Position numbers and translations under genes: made by a program
In this document: positions 43,919 through 52,992 of the stretch, one piece after another
How positions within the stretch are numbered: position 1 is the stretch's first letter
How the letters are laid out: every line of letters begins with the position of its first letter
Assembly: GCA_030017715.1 (NCBI GenBank)
Contig: JASEIU010000001.1
Coordinates: 272,677-336,676, forward strand
Origin: Candidatus Saccharicenans sp.
GTDB taxonomy: Bacteria > Acidobacteriota > Aminicenantia > Aminicenantales > Saccharicenantaceae
Direction of reading: 5' to 3'
Length of the DNA: 64,000 nt
Notes under the pieces: generated by a model
The model's database searches: none
The model's input: only the letters and a program-made list of their open reading frames with translations
What the model was told of the DNA's origin: nothing

Positions 43919-46396
43919 GTGGTCGCCAAGATCATAAAACCAGAAAGGGGATTATGGTTCAGCTTTATCTTCATTCTGGGACTTATCATCATCTCCCTGC
44001 TTATTTATCTGCTTCTGAGAACAGCTGCCCGAGAAGGTCAACCGCTCAGCCTGGTCTGGCATGATAATGATAACGATGGTCGGGATTCTCCGGGTGATGT
44101 CATCGAGCTGGACAACGGCCTCATTTACCTCAGGCTGGATTTTGTGGATGTCTGGAAGGGGCATCAGGCCGTAAATCGATTTGAAAATCCGCCTGAGACC
44201 AGGGATCTGGATCCTCGCTGGAATGGCTATTATCTGCAGGAATTACGCTACCGCGGTGAACTATGTTACCGGTATTTAGGCTGGGACAGAGCCCGGGAAA
44301 TGTATCCGACCTTGAGTTCCAACGACGTCATCGGCCTGGTTGGTCAGCCGGAAAGCTATCCGGATAATCCTTTCCTTTCGATGTGGAATGCCAGAGAATC
44401 GGAAAAGAATCCTTCCTATAAATGGTATGTCTATTTTGAAAAGCATGAGGTGGTCAACGATAAGAAGCGAGGTCAGGTTCTGGTGCTGACCGCCGACAAG
44501 GGACAGGGGTTGAGCCACCGTCTGGAAATAAGCCTCAAGGGCCAGAAGTTGGTCCTGGATCACCGGGTTAAAAATGATCAGGACCGGGAGCTGGAGTACA
44601 TCAATCTGCTGACCCTTCCAGCCAGCAGAATAATAAGCACTTCCTTTGGTCCGGCAGAACTGCTTTGTTCCCGCAATATAGAACCGCTGGGATTCACGGA
44701 TAGTTTTACTTTTACCGTTGGTGGTGACGGCCTGGCCGCCTCAGGCATGCTGCCCTGGAAAATAAAAAGGGATACCACCAGCAACTATTTCACCGGCGGC
44801 TGGTGGATACTGCATCAGCATGGCCTTTTTGTCTGGAAATCAGTCAAGATTAAACCCCGGGAAGAAGCGCAGTTTAATCTGGTGGCCGCTTTTTCCGATG
44901 ATGATATTTATTCCCGGTATGAGCGCTATCTGAAGTCCAATGGTCTGACCTTTGAGAAAGTTGACCTGGATGAGGTAGAGAAATATCTGGTGAGCAACGT
45001 TCCCAGGACCATAACAAAAGAGGGCTGGGTTTATCATGCCTATGAATGGCCAACCAACGACTGGCACAACGAGATGACCGGCAAAGCCTTCATGACTATG
45101 TTTTACGTCAGCGGCGACCGGACCTGGCTGCAGTATACGATAAACGCCAACAGGTTCTATCTGGAGAAGATGCGCTGGAACTCACCCGACCATCCTTTCT
45201 ACGGGTATTTCATGGACCAGACAGTGGATATCAAGCAAAGGCAGTGTTTTCTCTGGTCCCAGCCTTACAATGTGGAATCTTTGCTGGCTGAATATCCTCT
45301 GACCGGAAGTCAGACCGTTCGAGAAGCCCTGCTGATAAACTTTGAAAAGGTCCATTCCGGGCTAATGTGGAATCCGGAAGGGAAGAGATGGTACTGGCGA
45401 GCCGTGGTCGATCCGGGAACCAGACCGCCGAAACTCATCTGGAAAGATGACCTCAACACCTTTGACGCCTGCGAGTTTGGAATTGACGTCATGCTGAGCG
45501 CCTATTCTTTTACCGGGAATAAGAAATACTTAGAGCGGGCGGTGGAGGCCATGGAAAACCAGCTCCAGGTTCTGGAAAATTACGGCCTGCTGCTCGAAGA
45601 CCATGCCGGCGAACCATCGGTCAACGTCTTCGCCTTTGCGGCCAAGGCCCTTTACCGCCTCTATGATTACACCGGCGAAGACAAGTGGCTGAATGATGCC
45701 GAGAAAATACTCGATACCATGCTGATGTCCTTTATCCACATGGATAAGTTCCCGGAAGAGTTTTGCTGGCTCAAGGGCGGCGTGGCCAGGAAGGACGGGG
45801 ACTGGACCGGCCAGTTCGGGGAGCCTACCACAGGCACTGACTCTTCGGTGGCCACTGCTCCTACCTATATTCCCTGGATCATGGAAGCCCTGGTGGCCGG
45901 TTACAAACACACCGGCAAGAAGCTGTACCTGGACTACGCTCACCAGTTGCTATGGCATTCGCTGGAAGCTAACAAGAAAATGAAGGAAGCCACCGGCGGA
46001 AAGTTTGAGTTCTGTGGTCACTACAACACCTACAGCCGGAAATTCTACGAGGACGATGACGGGCTGGTCATTGTCTCCAACCTGTACGAGATTCCTTATC
46101 TGAAGATTTTCGAGAAGGGAGCCAGGGTCGAGCATTTTGACCTCCAGGAAATATGGGATGGAGATGGTCGCATCAGGCTGGTCAATCCGACCAACTCCAG
46201 GCTGAAAGCGGTGGTCCACCTGCCGGGCGACTGGACTACGGTCCAGGTTATAAGCCTGGGGCAGATAAGAAATTATTTTTCTGGACAGATGGCTGCCGGC
46301 GGGACCCCGGTCGAGTTCCGGCACAGCGGTCAGGAAATCGAATTTGAGACAGCTCCGATGAGCCTGTACCAGATTGTAAAGGCAGAAACCAGGTGA
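43919..46396 (+). CDS. Membrane-anchored six-hairpin (alpha/alpha) glycosidase-like protein of unknown activity
   Basis: An 825-residue protein starting with GTG after AAGGAGGGGAG. An N-terminal anchor (GLWFSFIFILGLIIISLLIYLLL) is followed by HDNDNDGRDSPGDVIE, a D-x-D-x-D-G calcium-loop-like motif similar to a single dockerin or EF-hand loop. The N-terminal half is beta-rich. Residues about 360-720 alternate helices in the manner of six-hairpin glycosidases and polysaccharide lyases (GWVYHAYEWPTNDWHNEMTG, LLEDHAGEPSVNVFAFAAKALY, YIPWIMEALVAGYKHTGKK). The final 90 residues form a beta-sandwich. I do not recognise the family; a carbohydrate-active role is inferred from the fold pattern. Monocistronic after the etf terminator. 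Confidence 0.75.
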   Translation: MVAKIIKPERGLWFSFIFILGLIIISLLIYLLLRTAAREGQPLSLVWHDNDNDGRDSPGDVIELDNGLIYLRLDFVDVWKGHQAVNRFENPPETRDLDPRWNGYYLQELRYRGELCYRYLGWDRAREMYPTLSSNDVIGLVGQPESYPDNPFLSMWNARESEKNPSYKWYVYFEKHEVVNDKKRGQVLVLTADKGQGLSHRLEISLKGQKLVLDHRVKNDQDRELEYINLLTLPASRIISTSFGPAELLCSRNIEPLGFTDSFTFTVGGDGLAASGMLPWKIKRDTTSNYFTGGWWILHQHGLFVWKSVKIKPREEAQFNLVAAFSDDDIYSRYERYLKSNGLTFEKVDLDEVEKYLVSNVPRTITKEGWVYHAYEWPTNDWHNEMTGKAFMTMFYVSGDRTWLQYTINANRFYLEKMRWNSPDHPFYGYFMDQTVDIKQRQCFLWSQPYNVESLLAEYPLTGSQTVREALLINFEKVHSGLMWNPEGKRWYWRAVVDPGTRPPKLIWKDDLNTFDACEFGIDVMLSAYSFTGNKKYLERAVEAMENQLQVLENYGLLLEDHAGEPSVNVFAFAAKALYRLYDYTGEDKWLNDAEKILDTMLMSFIHMDKFPEEFCWLKGGVARKDGDWTGQFGEPTTGTDSSVATAPTYIPWIMEALVAGYKHTGKKLYLDYAHQLLWHSLEANKKMKEATGGKFEFCGHYNTYSRKFYEDDDGLVIVSNLYEIPYLKIFEKGARVEHFDLQEIWDGDGRIRLVNPTNSRLKAVVHLPGDWTTVQVISLGQIRNYFSGQMAAGGTPVEFRHSGQEIEFETAPMSLYQIVKAETR

Positions 46397-46606
46397 GGCT
46401 GACCGGTCGGGGATTTCTGCGATTGTATTTTTAATAAGCTTAATTAAGGGAAAATTGTAGCCAGGTTGTTAGCGCCCGGTCAGGCTTACACCCGCCATCA
46501 ATTACTTATTGACCGATGGTCGGGAACAGGTCGCAAAAAGAACTTGCCCGGCAAATTGAAAGGGTCAAGCTTTGACTTCAAGCCTGGTCATGACAAATAA
46601 TATAAT

Positions 46607-46627
46607 ATCCTACTAAAATAGTAGGAT
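46607..46627. terminator. Perfect AT-rich hairpin between convergent genes
   Basis: ATCCTACTA, AAA, TAGTAGGAT: a 9-bp perfect stem with a 3-base loop. On the minus strand it follows the small membrane protein gene and is trailed by ATTATATTATTTG, so it could end that transcript. Confidence 0.45.
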
Positions 46628-46658
46628 TTAAGGCCTTCTGGCGGAATCCCCCTGAGGT

Positions 46659-46841
46659 TCAGCGGGAAAGATAGGCCAGGACAGCATGGGCTATGGCTGT
46701 CAGCAGCAAGACCAGCCCCAGGCGACGGTGCCAGAGAAAGTTAATTTTAAGCCACTTCTTCCCGGTACTGACCTGAAAAAGAACCAGGACCAGGTTGACG
46801 CTTCCCAGGATTAAGACCAGAGAAATCCCGGCGATAGTCAT
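46659..46841 (-). CDS. Two-helix small membrane protein with histidine pair, possible heme-binding
   Basis: A 60-residue protein with AAGGGGATC ahead of its ATG. TM1 is about residues 3-23 and TM2 about 40-58. The second helix carries HRRLGLVLLLTAIAH, two histidines 14 apart with an intervening R-x-L-G, a pattern seen in ferric reductase and cytochrome b561-like helices where such histidines bind stacked hemes. Two helices alone cannot complete the heme sites, so oligomerisation would be needed. It lies 11 bases after the exported superoxide-reductase-like gene on the same strand, which suggests electron delivery to it. Heme binding is inference. Confidence 0.7.
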   Translation of the reverse strand: MTIAGISLVLILGSVNLVLVLFQVSTGKKWLKINFLWHRRLGLVLLLTAIAHAVLAYLSR

Positions 46842-46852
46842 ATTGATCCCCT

Positions 46853-47224
46853 TTAATAGGCAACTTTTATTTTAACCGAAACCGGCCCAGCGCTGCCGTG
46901 GAGGTTGCAGTGGGCCTCGGCCACGATTTCGGTTTCGGCCTCGATTTTATGCTTGATTTCCCGGGTGAAATTATCCGACTCGGGTCTATTGCCTGAAGAA
47001 AAGTTCCAGCGGGCAATTTCTTTCCCGTTGGCCATAACCACCAGCCGTTTGGTGAAATGCAGGCTGCTGTTCCCCCGGTGGCTGACCTTGATGATGATGG
47101 TTGCCTCTTCGCCGGCTTTAACAGTGGCCGGGGCATCGATAGAAACGGCCGACTTGTTGGCCAGAAGCGGCAGGGCCAGGGTAGCCAGAAGAAGGGTTAA
47201 GGTCAAAAAGTTTCTTGTTTTCAT
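46853..47224 (-). CDS. Exported superoxide reductase / desulfoferrodoxin-like domain protein
   Basis: About 123 residues from the ATG at 47224, preceded by GAGAGGAGGCAAG; the frame's earlier start is not needed. A Sec signal (FLTLTLLLATLALPLLA) is followed by an immunoglobulin-like domain with VSHRGNSSLHFTKRLVVMANGKEIARWNF and EAHCNLHGSAG. The two histidines in the first motif and the C-N-L-H-G motif match the iron ligands of superoxide reductase center II; the fourth equatorial histidine is not obvious. The N-terminal rubredoxin-type domain of desulfoferrodoxin is absent. Export is unusual for this family. The downstream two-helix membrane protein may be its electron donor. Confidence 0.8.
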   Translation of the reverse strand: MKTRNFLTLTLLLATLALPLLANKSAVSIDAPATVKAGEEATIIIKVSHRGNSSLHFTKRLVVMANGKEIARWNFSSGNRPESDNFTREIKHKIEAETEIVAEAHCNLHGSAGPVSVKIKVAY

Positions 47225-47375
47225 CTTGCCTCCTCTCGCCAATGAAGACTGGCCGCTATAAACAGGGTAAACTCCAGGCGGCTCCTGGTCACCCTGAACT
47301 TAGGCTGCAAATATATTCACCTTCTCCATTATACACTGACTCCAAAATTTATAAGAATAACTAATGCTCGTCCGG

Positions 47376-48206
47376 TTAAAGGTTCTGGTAAACTTCGGGT
47401 CGGCGGTCAGGGAGGAAATGTTTTCTGGCCGGGCAATTTTTTATCAGGCCGAAATCTATTTCGACCAGGAGTATATCTTCCGTTTCTTTTTCTGCCCTGG
47501 CAATGACCTGGCCAGAAGGGTCAACCACGAACGAGCCGCCTGCGAATTCCACTATCTCTTCTTGGCCCACCCGGTTGGCCAGGGCGCAGAAATAACCATT
47601 CTGAAAGGCAGCCACCTGCAGCTCCGCCTCAAAAATTCCGGCCGGCCACTCGCCTTTGGCTCCAGCCTGAGGAATTACCACCAATTCAGCTCCTTTCAGG
47701 GCGAGGGCTCTCATGTACTCCGGAAAATGGCGGTCATAACAGATGGCCACGCCCACCCGCCCGGCGGCGGTCTCAAAAACCCCGGCCCCCAGGTCTCCGG
47801 GATGGTAATAGCCCTTTTCGTGGAAGCCCGGCCCTTCCATGACGTGGACCATTCTGTTGACTCCAAGCAGGCAGCCGTCGCTGTTAATTACAGGGGAAGA
47901 GTCGTAGGTTTTTACTCCGTCAATTTCCAGCAGGTTAAAAATTACCACCACCCGTCGCTCGGCCGCTTTTCTGGCGATTAGCTCGGTGGTGGGGCCCGGG
48001 ACGGTTTCTGCCCATTGCTTGTAGCCTGGTCCGGCCAGATGCTGTGGCAGAAACGGCAGGAAAGACAGTTCCGGAAATACAATAAGGCTGGCGCCGGCCG
48101 AAGCTGCCCGGTCGAGCGCCTCCAGTCCCCTGGCCAGATTCCCCTCACGGTCGAGAGTGTTTTTCTGTTGAATCAGGGCAATTCTTAAATATTTTTCTCC
48201 GCTCAC
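47376..48206 (-). CDS. Nitrilase-superfamily carbon-nitrogen hydrolase, catalytic lysine position altered
   Basis: A 276-residue alpha-beta-beta-alpha protein with GTG start after AAAGGAGGAAC. The glutamate of the E-K-C triad is in LIVFPELSFLPFL, and the cysteine is in VGVAICYDRHFPEYM. In the place of the R-K-x-H motif that bears the catalytic lysine, this protein has GVNRMVHVMEGPGF; a lysine occurs a few residues later in HEKGYYHPGD. The closest general type is the N-carbamoyl-D-amino acid / N-carbamoylputrescine amidase group. It may act on a C-N bond with a shifted lysine or be inactive. It stands alone; 400 bases before it hold no gene. Confidence 0.85.
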   Translation of the reverse strand: MSGEKYLRIALIQQKNTLDREGNLARGLEALDRAASAGASLIVFPELSFLPFLPQHLAGPGYKQWAETVPGPTTELIARKAAERRVVVIFNLLEIDGVKTYDSSPVINSDGCLLGVNRMVHVMEGPGFHEKGYYHPGDLGAGVFETAAGRVGVAICYDRHFPEYMRALALKGAELVVIPQAGAKGEWPAGIFEAELQVAAFQNGYFCALANRVGQEEIVEFAGGSFVVDPSGQVIARAEKETEDILLVEIDFGLIKNCPARKHFLPDRRPEVYQNL

Positions 48207-48604
48207 CAGTTCCTCCTTTTAATTTAATGCCTGCCAGTCTGAGTTTCGACTCTGTCTTTTATTAACTTTATTCTAATTTATGGAGGCTTAAAATTAAAGA
48301 CACTTTGATAACCACCGGCCTGGTTCAGGTCGGCGAAATTCTCAGTTTCCCGGATTAACGTCTTGGGCGCTCAACGGGGAAAGCGCCAGGAATGGGGCTA
48401 AAATGTACAGTCAAATCCGAAAGGTTAAGGTAGCGATTATTATTTTTGGCTTATCCGGCCTTAGAGGGTTTAGCTCCCGGGAGGCCGAGGTCATTTGAAA
48501 GGCTGCTTTAAGAGCTAAAAAATCCTTAGACCGCTGCCCGCCCCGGCGGTTTTCAAAGCGCTCTTTCAGCGGCCGGATAACTGTCTGTTAGTTCAGGGTG
48601 TGTT
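48207..48604. other. Intergenic region between nitrilase and M14 peptidase genes
   Basis: No gene seen on either strand. A small inverted repeat GGCGCT ... AGCGCC lies at 48366-48387, inside otherwise featureless sequence. Confidence 0.3.
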
Positions 48605-51262
48605 TTAGCGATAGATAATTGAATTGAAAAGAAATTTGAAGCTGCCGTGAGCTTGAGCCCTGTGGATGACATCAAATCCCAGCAGGACCACTGTGCCCTT
48701 TCCCACCTCGCAGCTCACGGCTGCTGATTTGTGCTTCAGTTTATCTCCGTTAAGCAGAATGCCACTGAGCAGCGAATCATAGGGCGGATACCAAGCCAGG
48801 TTATGAATCTTAGAGTTGCCGGCCCGTGATTCTGCCTCAGTCAGCTCAAAAACCGGGCTGAAGTAGGAAAAGATAGCCGCTTCTTCCTCCAGGCCAAAGG
48901 TTTCGGGTCTGGAATTATCAACCAGAACTTTTAGGATTGAACCGGGTGAATATACCCGTACCCGGCTGGCTGAGGTGGCCGGCTGGTCTCCCTGGCTGCC
49001 TCTTGACTGGCGCGGTTCGATGATATTCTTGAGGGGCAGCCCGAAATTATCAATCACAAAATCAGACGAGTTTTCCACCGCTATCAGTCGGCCTCCCTTC
49101 TGAACGAAAGAGATTAGGGCCGATACGCCCTCGATCCCCAAGCCGCCGGCATATTCTGGCGGGACTTCCCCCTTGCGCCGTCCTTCGAGAATCACCCAAC
49201 TGGAGATGGACGGCAGGATTAGGTGAGTAATTTTTTTTTCCAGCTGTCCGGCCCGGATATCAGCATTATGGAGTACTTGGAAATCGAATTCAAACTGCTC
49301 GAGAACCCAGCGGGTCCAGCCCTCATCCATGCTGGCCGTCCAGGGTTGATAGATACCCAGACGGTAATCTTTCAGCGGTCTGAGGCGAGCCGGCTCCACC
49401 GAGTCCAGACTTTCTATCCGCAGTCCCAGGCCTTTGCCCAGGGAAACAATCTGTGAAGGATTAACCCGGCTTTTTTCGATTACCAGACTGCCAGCCCGGT
49501 AGGTTTTATTCCCGGCTGAAAATTCCCGATCAGCGTAATTTACTGGCAGGTGGTGCTTCAGCAGCCGGTTGGCCAGAATCAGGCTGTTGTTTGTTCCGCT
49601 GTCAATTACCAGATATTTTCCGCTCCCTGTAATCTGACTGTCGGGAATAGAAATCGGTGTCAGAAGTTTCAGGCTGGCCTCAAATTTATTGCCGGCTTCT
49701 ATCACCCGAAGGCCCATCTGGAGCGGCAGAGTCCAGCTGGCTTCATCATAGGGAAGGTACTGGGCCGGATCGCGACCGGGCGGCAGAGGATAGGATTTGC
49801 TTTCCAGCAAATCCTTGACGAAAGCCCGGTAGGGCTGGGAGAGAAGGACCACATAGGTTCCGGCCGGGTATTCCTGACCGTCAGCTTTGAAGGGTTTGAT
49901 GGCTTGATGGACCTCGGCTCCGTTTTTCTGGATAACTTCCAGCAATTTCAGGGCGGTCGGCAGGTCTTTCTGGTCTGCGGGAATGAGGTAAGCATAGGGC
50001 GGTTCAGTAAATCCTTTATTGATCTGTCGTTCGGCGAACAGGCAGAAATTTTCCATGAATCTTTCTTTTTTTTCGGAGACAGTCCGCAGAAAGGACATGG
50101 CCACAATCAGTTCGTATTCCACTATATCGCGCAGCCGCCACCAGCCTCCGGGCCAGGGTTCAAGGTTGGTCGATAAAATTTCGTTGCCACCACCCGAGAT
50201 TCTGATCTCCGAAGGTCTGATAAAAATCGGCGAGGCTATGTTCACGCTGGCTGCCTCCGACAGTATTCCTAAGGCGTTATGCCTCAGGGGAGCTGCCCGG
50301 TTGGCCGTGTTGTACCAGCTGTCGAAGATGGTGCTGGTGGAAACCCCGGTTTTACCATGACGGGCAAGGCTGATGACTGCTTCACCGGTCAGCTGATAGA
50401 GTTCTCTCAGAAGCAAGGGGTCCAGGTTGGGATTGATAGGGTCCTGGTAGGGTGGCAGAAAAAGCCGCGGTCCACTGGAGCCCATCTGATGAATATCATA
50501 GACGACCAGCGGAAACCATTCCCGGTATAGCACTCTGGCCATCAGTTGTGATTCTTTCTGGGTGAGCATGAACCAGTCGCGGTTGTTGTCGTGTCCGGTG
50601 TAGTAGTGATACAGCCAGGGCATGGAGCTCCCTTCATACGGAGTTTCCAGCGTCCGGTAGTACCAGTCGGTAACCAGGTCGATGCCGTCGGGGTTGGCTG
50701 AGGGTATCAGGAGCAGTATCACCTGGTCGAGAATTTTCTTGATTTCCGGGCTGCTGTCGCTGGCCAGCCTGTAAGCCAGTTCCATCGACATCTGGGAAGC
50801 GGCAATTTCAGTCGAATGAATCGAACAGCTGATGTAGACAACCGCCTTACCCTCTTTTATGAGAGAAGCTTTCTCCTCCGGGTTGAGACCTCTGGGGTCA
50901 TGGAGCCGCGCCTGAATCTTCCGGTATTTTTCCAGGTCAGGCATGTTTTCTTCGGCGGTTATGATGGCCATGATCAGAGCCCGGCCGAGAGTGCTTTTGC
51001 CAAGTTCAACCACATTCACCCGTGCCGATGACTCTGCCAGCAAATTGAAGTAACCGGTTATCTTATTCCAATCGGCCAGTTTGAAATCCTGTCCCGGTTG
51101 AAAGCCCAGATATTTCTCGGGCGGAGTGATTTCAGCAGACAGAAAGCAGGGGAAGACCAGGAAGAAATTAATAAGCAAGACAAATGCGAAAAAACCTGAA
51201 AGAAAGTTTTCCGGTCTTAAAGAAATTGGGTATTTTTTAGTGGCGAGATGACTTAATCTCAT
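48605..51262 (-). CDS. M14 family zinc carboxypeptidase-like protein, exported
   Basis: An 885-residue protein with an N-terminal hydrophobic signal (LSGFFAFVLLINFFLVFPCFLSA). The M14 fold carries the zinc ligands in VVYISCSIHSTEIAASQ (H-x-x-E) and PLVVYDIHQMG (H). IPSANPDGIDLV and SEAASVNIASP are other family marks; the glutamate in SEA may be catalytic. The C-terminal 450 residues form additional domains typical of large M14 proteins in this group, including an ALISFVQKGGRLIAVENSSD segment resembling a glutamine amidotransferase-like fold. GGAG precedes the ATG. It likely digests extracellular or periplasmic peptides. Confidence 0.9.
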   Translation of the reverse strand: MRLSHLATKKYPISLRPENFLSGFFAFVLLINFFLVFPCFLSAEITPPEKYLGFQPGQDFKLADWNKITGYFNLLAESSARVNVVELGKSTLGRALIMAIITAEENMPDLEKYRKIQARLHDPRGLNPEEKASLIKEGKAVVYISCSIHSTEIAASQMSMELAYRLASDSSPEIKKILDQVILLLIPSANPDGIDLVTDWYYRTLETPYEGSSMPWLYHYYTGHDNNRDWFMLTQKESQLMARVLYREWFPLVVYDIHQMGSSGPRLFLPPYQDPINPNLDPLLLRELYQLTGEAVISLARHGKTGVSTSTIFDSWYNTANRAAPLRHNALGILSEAASVNIASPIFIRPSEIRISGGGNEILSTNLEPWPGGWWRLRDIVEYELIVAMSFLRTVSEKKERFMENFCLFAERQINKGFTEPPYAYLIPADQKDLPTALKLLEVIQKNGAEVHQAIKPFKADGQEYPAGTYVVLLSQPYRAFVKDLLESKSYPLPPGRDPAQYLPYDEASWTLPLQMGLRVIEAGNKFEASLKLLTPISIPDSQITGSGKYLVIDSGTNNSLILANRLLKHHLPVNYADREFSAGNKTYRAGSLVIEKSRVNPSQIVSLGKGLGLRIESLDSVEPARLRPLKDYRLGIYQPWTASMDEGWTRWVLEQFEFDFQVLHNADIRAGQLEKKITHLILPSISSWVILEGRRKGEVPPEYAGGLGIEGVSALISFVQKGGRLIAVENSSDFVIDNFGLPLKNIIEPRQSRGSQGDQPATSASRVRVYSPGSILKVLVDNSRPETFGLEEEAAIFSYFSPVFELTEAESRAGNSKIHNLAWYPPYDSLLSGILLNGDKLKHKSAAVSCEVGKGTVVLLGFDVIHRAQAHGSFKFLFNSIIYR

Positions 51263-51546
51263 GGGCGGCTCCTTGGTTTGAACTTAAGACAAAAAATATA
51301 TATTTTTTTTTGTCTTCAATTCAAATGGAATTTTAGTGAGAAGGCATCTCCTTTTCCGTGTTGGCTCGGATTGGAAAAGGTGTCCGGTTACAGCCAGTGC
51401 CCCGCCTTCACTCCTCCTATCCTCCGTGGGAAACCCCTCCGCTGCGGCCGAGAAGAGACTGAGGGCTTGCTGCCTCCCACCTACAATTATTGCCCTAAAA
51501 GCACGGAAATATATATGCTGCCTTTTATTACGGCTGAGCTTGAGCA

Positions 51547-51699
51547 TCAGGCGCAGGCAGGCGGCCTGGTTGTTTTATACCAAATGGTTCCGCAGCAATC
51601 AATGGTGGCAGCAGGGGCCTGTTCACCCTCAACCAGCTTTTTAAGGGCCAGAGTCGGTCTGGCGGATTTGAAGACATCCTCGCGGGAAGGCTCAATCAC
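51547..51699 (-). CDS. Candidate 50-residue peptide with a Cys-containing C-terminus
   Basis: A GTG at 51699 with AGGGTG about 10 bases upstream opens a 50-residue frame: polar, helix-prone residues 1-28 (EPSREDVFKSARPTLALKKL then VEGEQAPA), then DCCGTIWYKTTRPPACA. It has no hydrophobic signal peptide. Third codon positions are mostly G or C, as in real genes here, while overlapping plus-strand frames look like shadows. A leader-plus-core layout as in ribosomally made, modified peptides is possible, but no modifying enzyme is adjacent. Could also be a chance frame. Confidence 0.4.
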   Translation of the reverse strand: MIEPSREDVFKSARPTLALKKLVEGEQAPAATIDCCGTIWYKTTRPPACA

Positions 51700-51729
51700 T
51701 TTTTAGGCACCCTGGTACCAGTCGAGGCC

Positions 51730-52089
51730 TTGACAAGCTGTTTTTTTTACAATTTTTTTGATAAAAGGCTAATGTTCTGGTCGAGAAATTATTTTCAACG
51801 AAAATTAAAAGTATTCCCGGATAGATTCTCTCCGCTCCATAAATTTTTGATTATCTTTGGATGTTTTTCTTTGTCTGAGGATTATTTTTTTGTCGAATCT
51901 GATTTTTCTGATGTAGATATTGAAAACTTTAGAAGAGAGATGGGAATTGAGGCCAGGGATGAAGTAAGGCGGATGGATACACATTGGAGGAATTTGTATT
52001 TGAAATTAAATCGGAATAAGTGGCATTTCTATTATGACTTCTTGATAGTAATTAACCAGATAGATATAAAGGAAGTAATGAGGTATTGA
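51730..52089 (+). CDS. Hypothetical 119-residue protein, possibly decayed
   Basis: An AT-rich frame ending exactly one base before the ATG of the broken beta-propeller gene. No signal peptide or known motif is visible. The second half (DVDIENFRREMGIEARDEVRRM) looks like ordinary protein and HWRNLYLKLNRNKWHFYYDF is aromatic-rich; the first 30 residues may not be real. Given the decay of the next gene, this may also be a relic. Function unknown. Confidence 0.35.
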   Translation: MTSCFFYNFFDKRLMFWSRNYFQRKLKVFPDRFSPLHKFLIIFGCFSLSEDYFFVESDFSDVDIENFRREMGIEARDEVRRMDTHWRNLYLKLNRNKWHFYYDFLIVINQIDIKEVMRY

Positions 52090-52992
52090 ATGAGAAAATG
52101 GAACCGGTTAATGTCAGGCTGTTTAATCTTGCTTTTCTTCAATGATGTTCTTTTCTCCTGTGCGGATTTACCCGGAAAAAATTGATACCATCAGAAGTAT
52201 TTCCGGAAAAGGATGTTTATATTGAGTCGCCGCTGCCTATTGATGTTGATAAAGCGGGCAATGTAAAGGCAGTAGGAAACAGAGAATAAGCGATATTTAA
52301 GTTTGATCCAGAAGGCAAACCATTGCTTACCTTCGGCGGTCCGGGGCAGGGTCCTGGCGACTTACAATGGCCCTACTATTTTGATGTTAACGGGCGAGAA
52401 AAGACAATATTTGTGGCCGATAACATAGGGCTCAGTCTCTTTTCAACAGATGGTACCTTTATCAGAAGATTTAGAACATTTGGGCCGGTTTTATCTGTCT
52501 GCGCTACATCGCACAGTGTGTATCTTCTTCAACCGGGAGAACAGGGTTTAATTAATGAGTATAGCTATGAGGGTAGAGGGATCGGTTCCTTTGAGAAAAA
52601 ATATGAAGTTAATTATTCTCTATATAAGAATATGATAAGAATATGTCCTCAGGCTTAGTAGAGCGTTTTATAAATAGGGGGCTGTTCTGTCTGATGGCCA
52701 GTTTGTCTTTTTTGTTTCTTATTATTTCGGGGATGGGTTCAAGTTTAACTTGAAGGGAGAAAAAATCGCTGTCAGGCCATCAGGCGAGCTGAAGGGAAAA
52801 TCCAGGAATGAAAGGGTATTTTATAAAGAGGGGTTAACCTCAAAAAACTGACTGATTCATGCGCCACCCAGATTGATTAAAGATGCTGCCCTGGCTGATG
52901 GCAAATTATATCTATTAATTACCAGTTTTGCTCTTGATGGAGAGGAAATTGAGTCATCAACTCTTAAGTGTTGTAAACCGATACAAAATTAA
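52090..52992 (+). pseudogene. Broken 6-bladed beta-propeller gene
   Basis: An ATG at 52090 opens a lipoprotein-like signal (LILLFFNDVLFSCADLP) that soon stops. Joining frames gives EVFPEKDVYIESPLPIDVDK, a stop, then KPLLTFGGPGQGPGDLQWPY, FVADNIGLSLFSTDGTFIRR, further stops at about 52658 and 52850, and KDAALADGKLYLLITSF before a final stop at 52992. At least three interruptions are present. The G-x-G-Q-G-P-G-D motif and the S-x-D/E-G-x-F/L repeat match the intact beta-propeller at 54843-55844, so it is a decayed relative in inverse orientation. It could still be a source of recombination with the intact copy. Confidence 0.75.

Noticed and set aside
46560-46610. Sigma-70-like promoter (TTGACT ... 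TATAAT) before the AT-rich hairpin
   Set aside because: Spacer is about 23 bases and no plus-strand gene follows.
51278-51706. Plus-strand frames of 142 and 102 residues and a minus-strand 87-residue frame in the M14 upstream region
   Set aside because: No signal, motif or ribosome site; mutually overlapping; the 50-residue minus-strand frame has better coding character.
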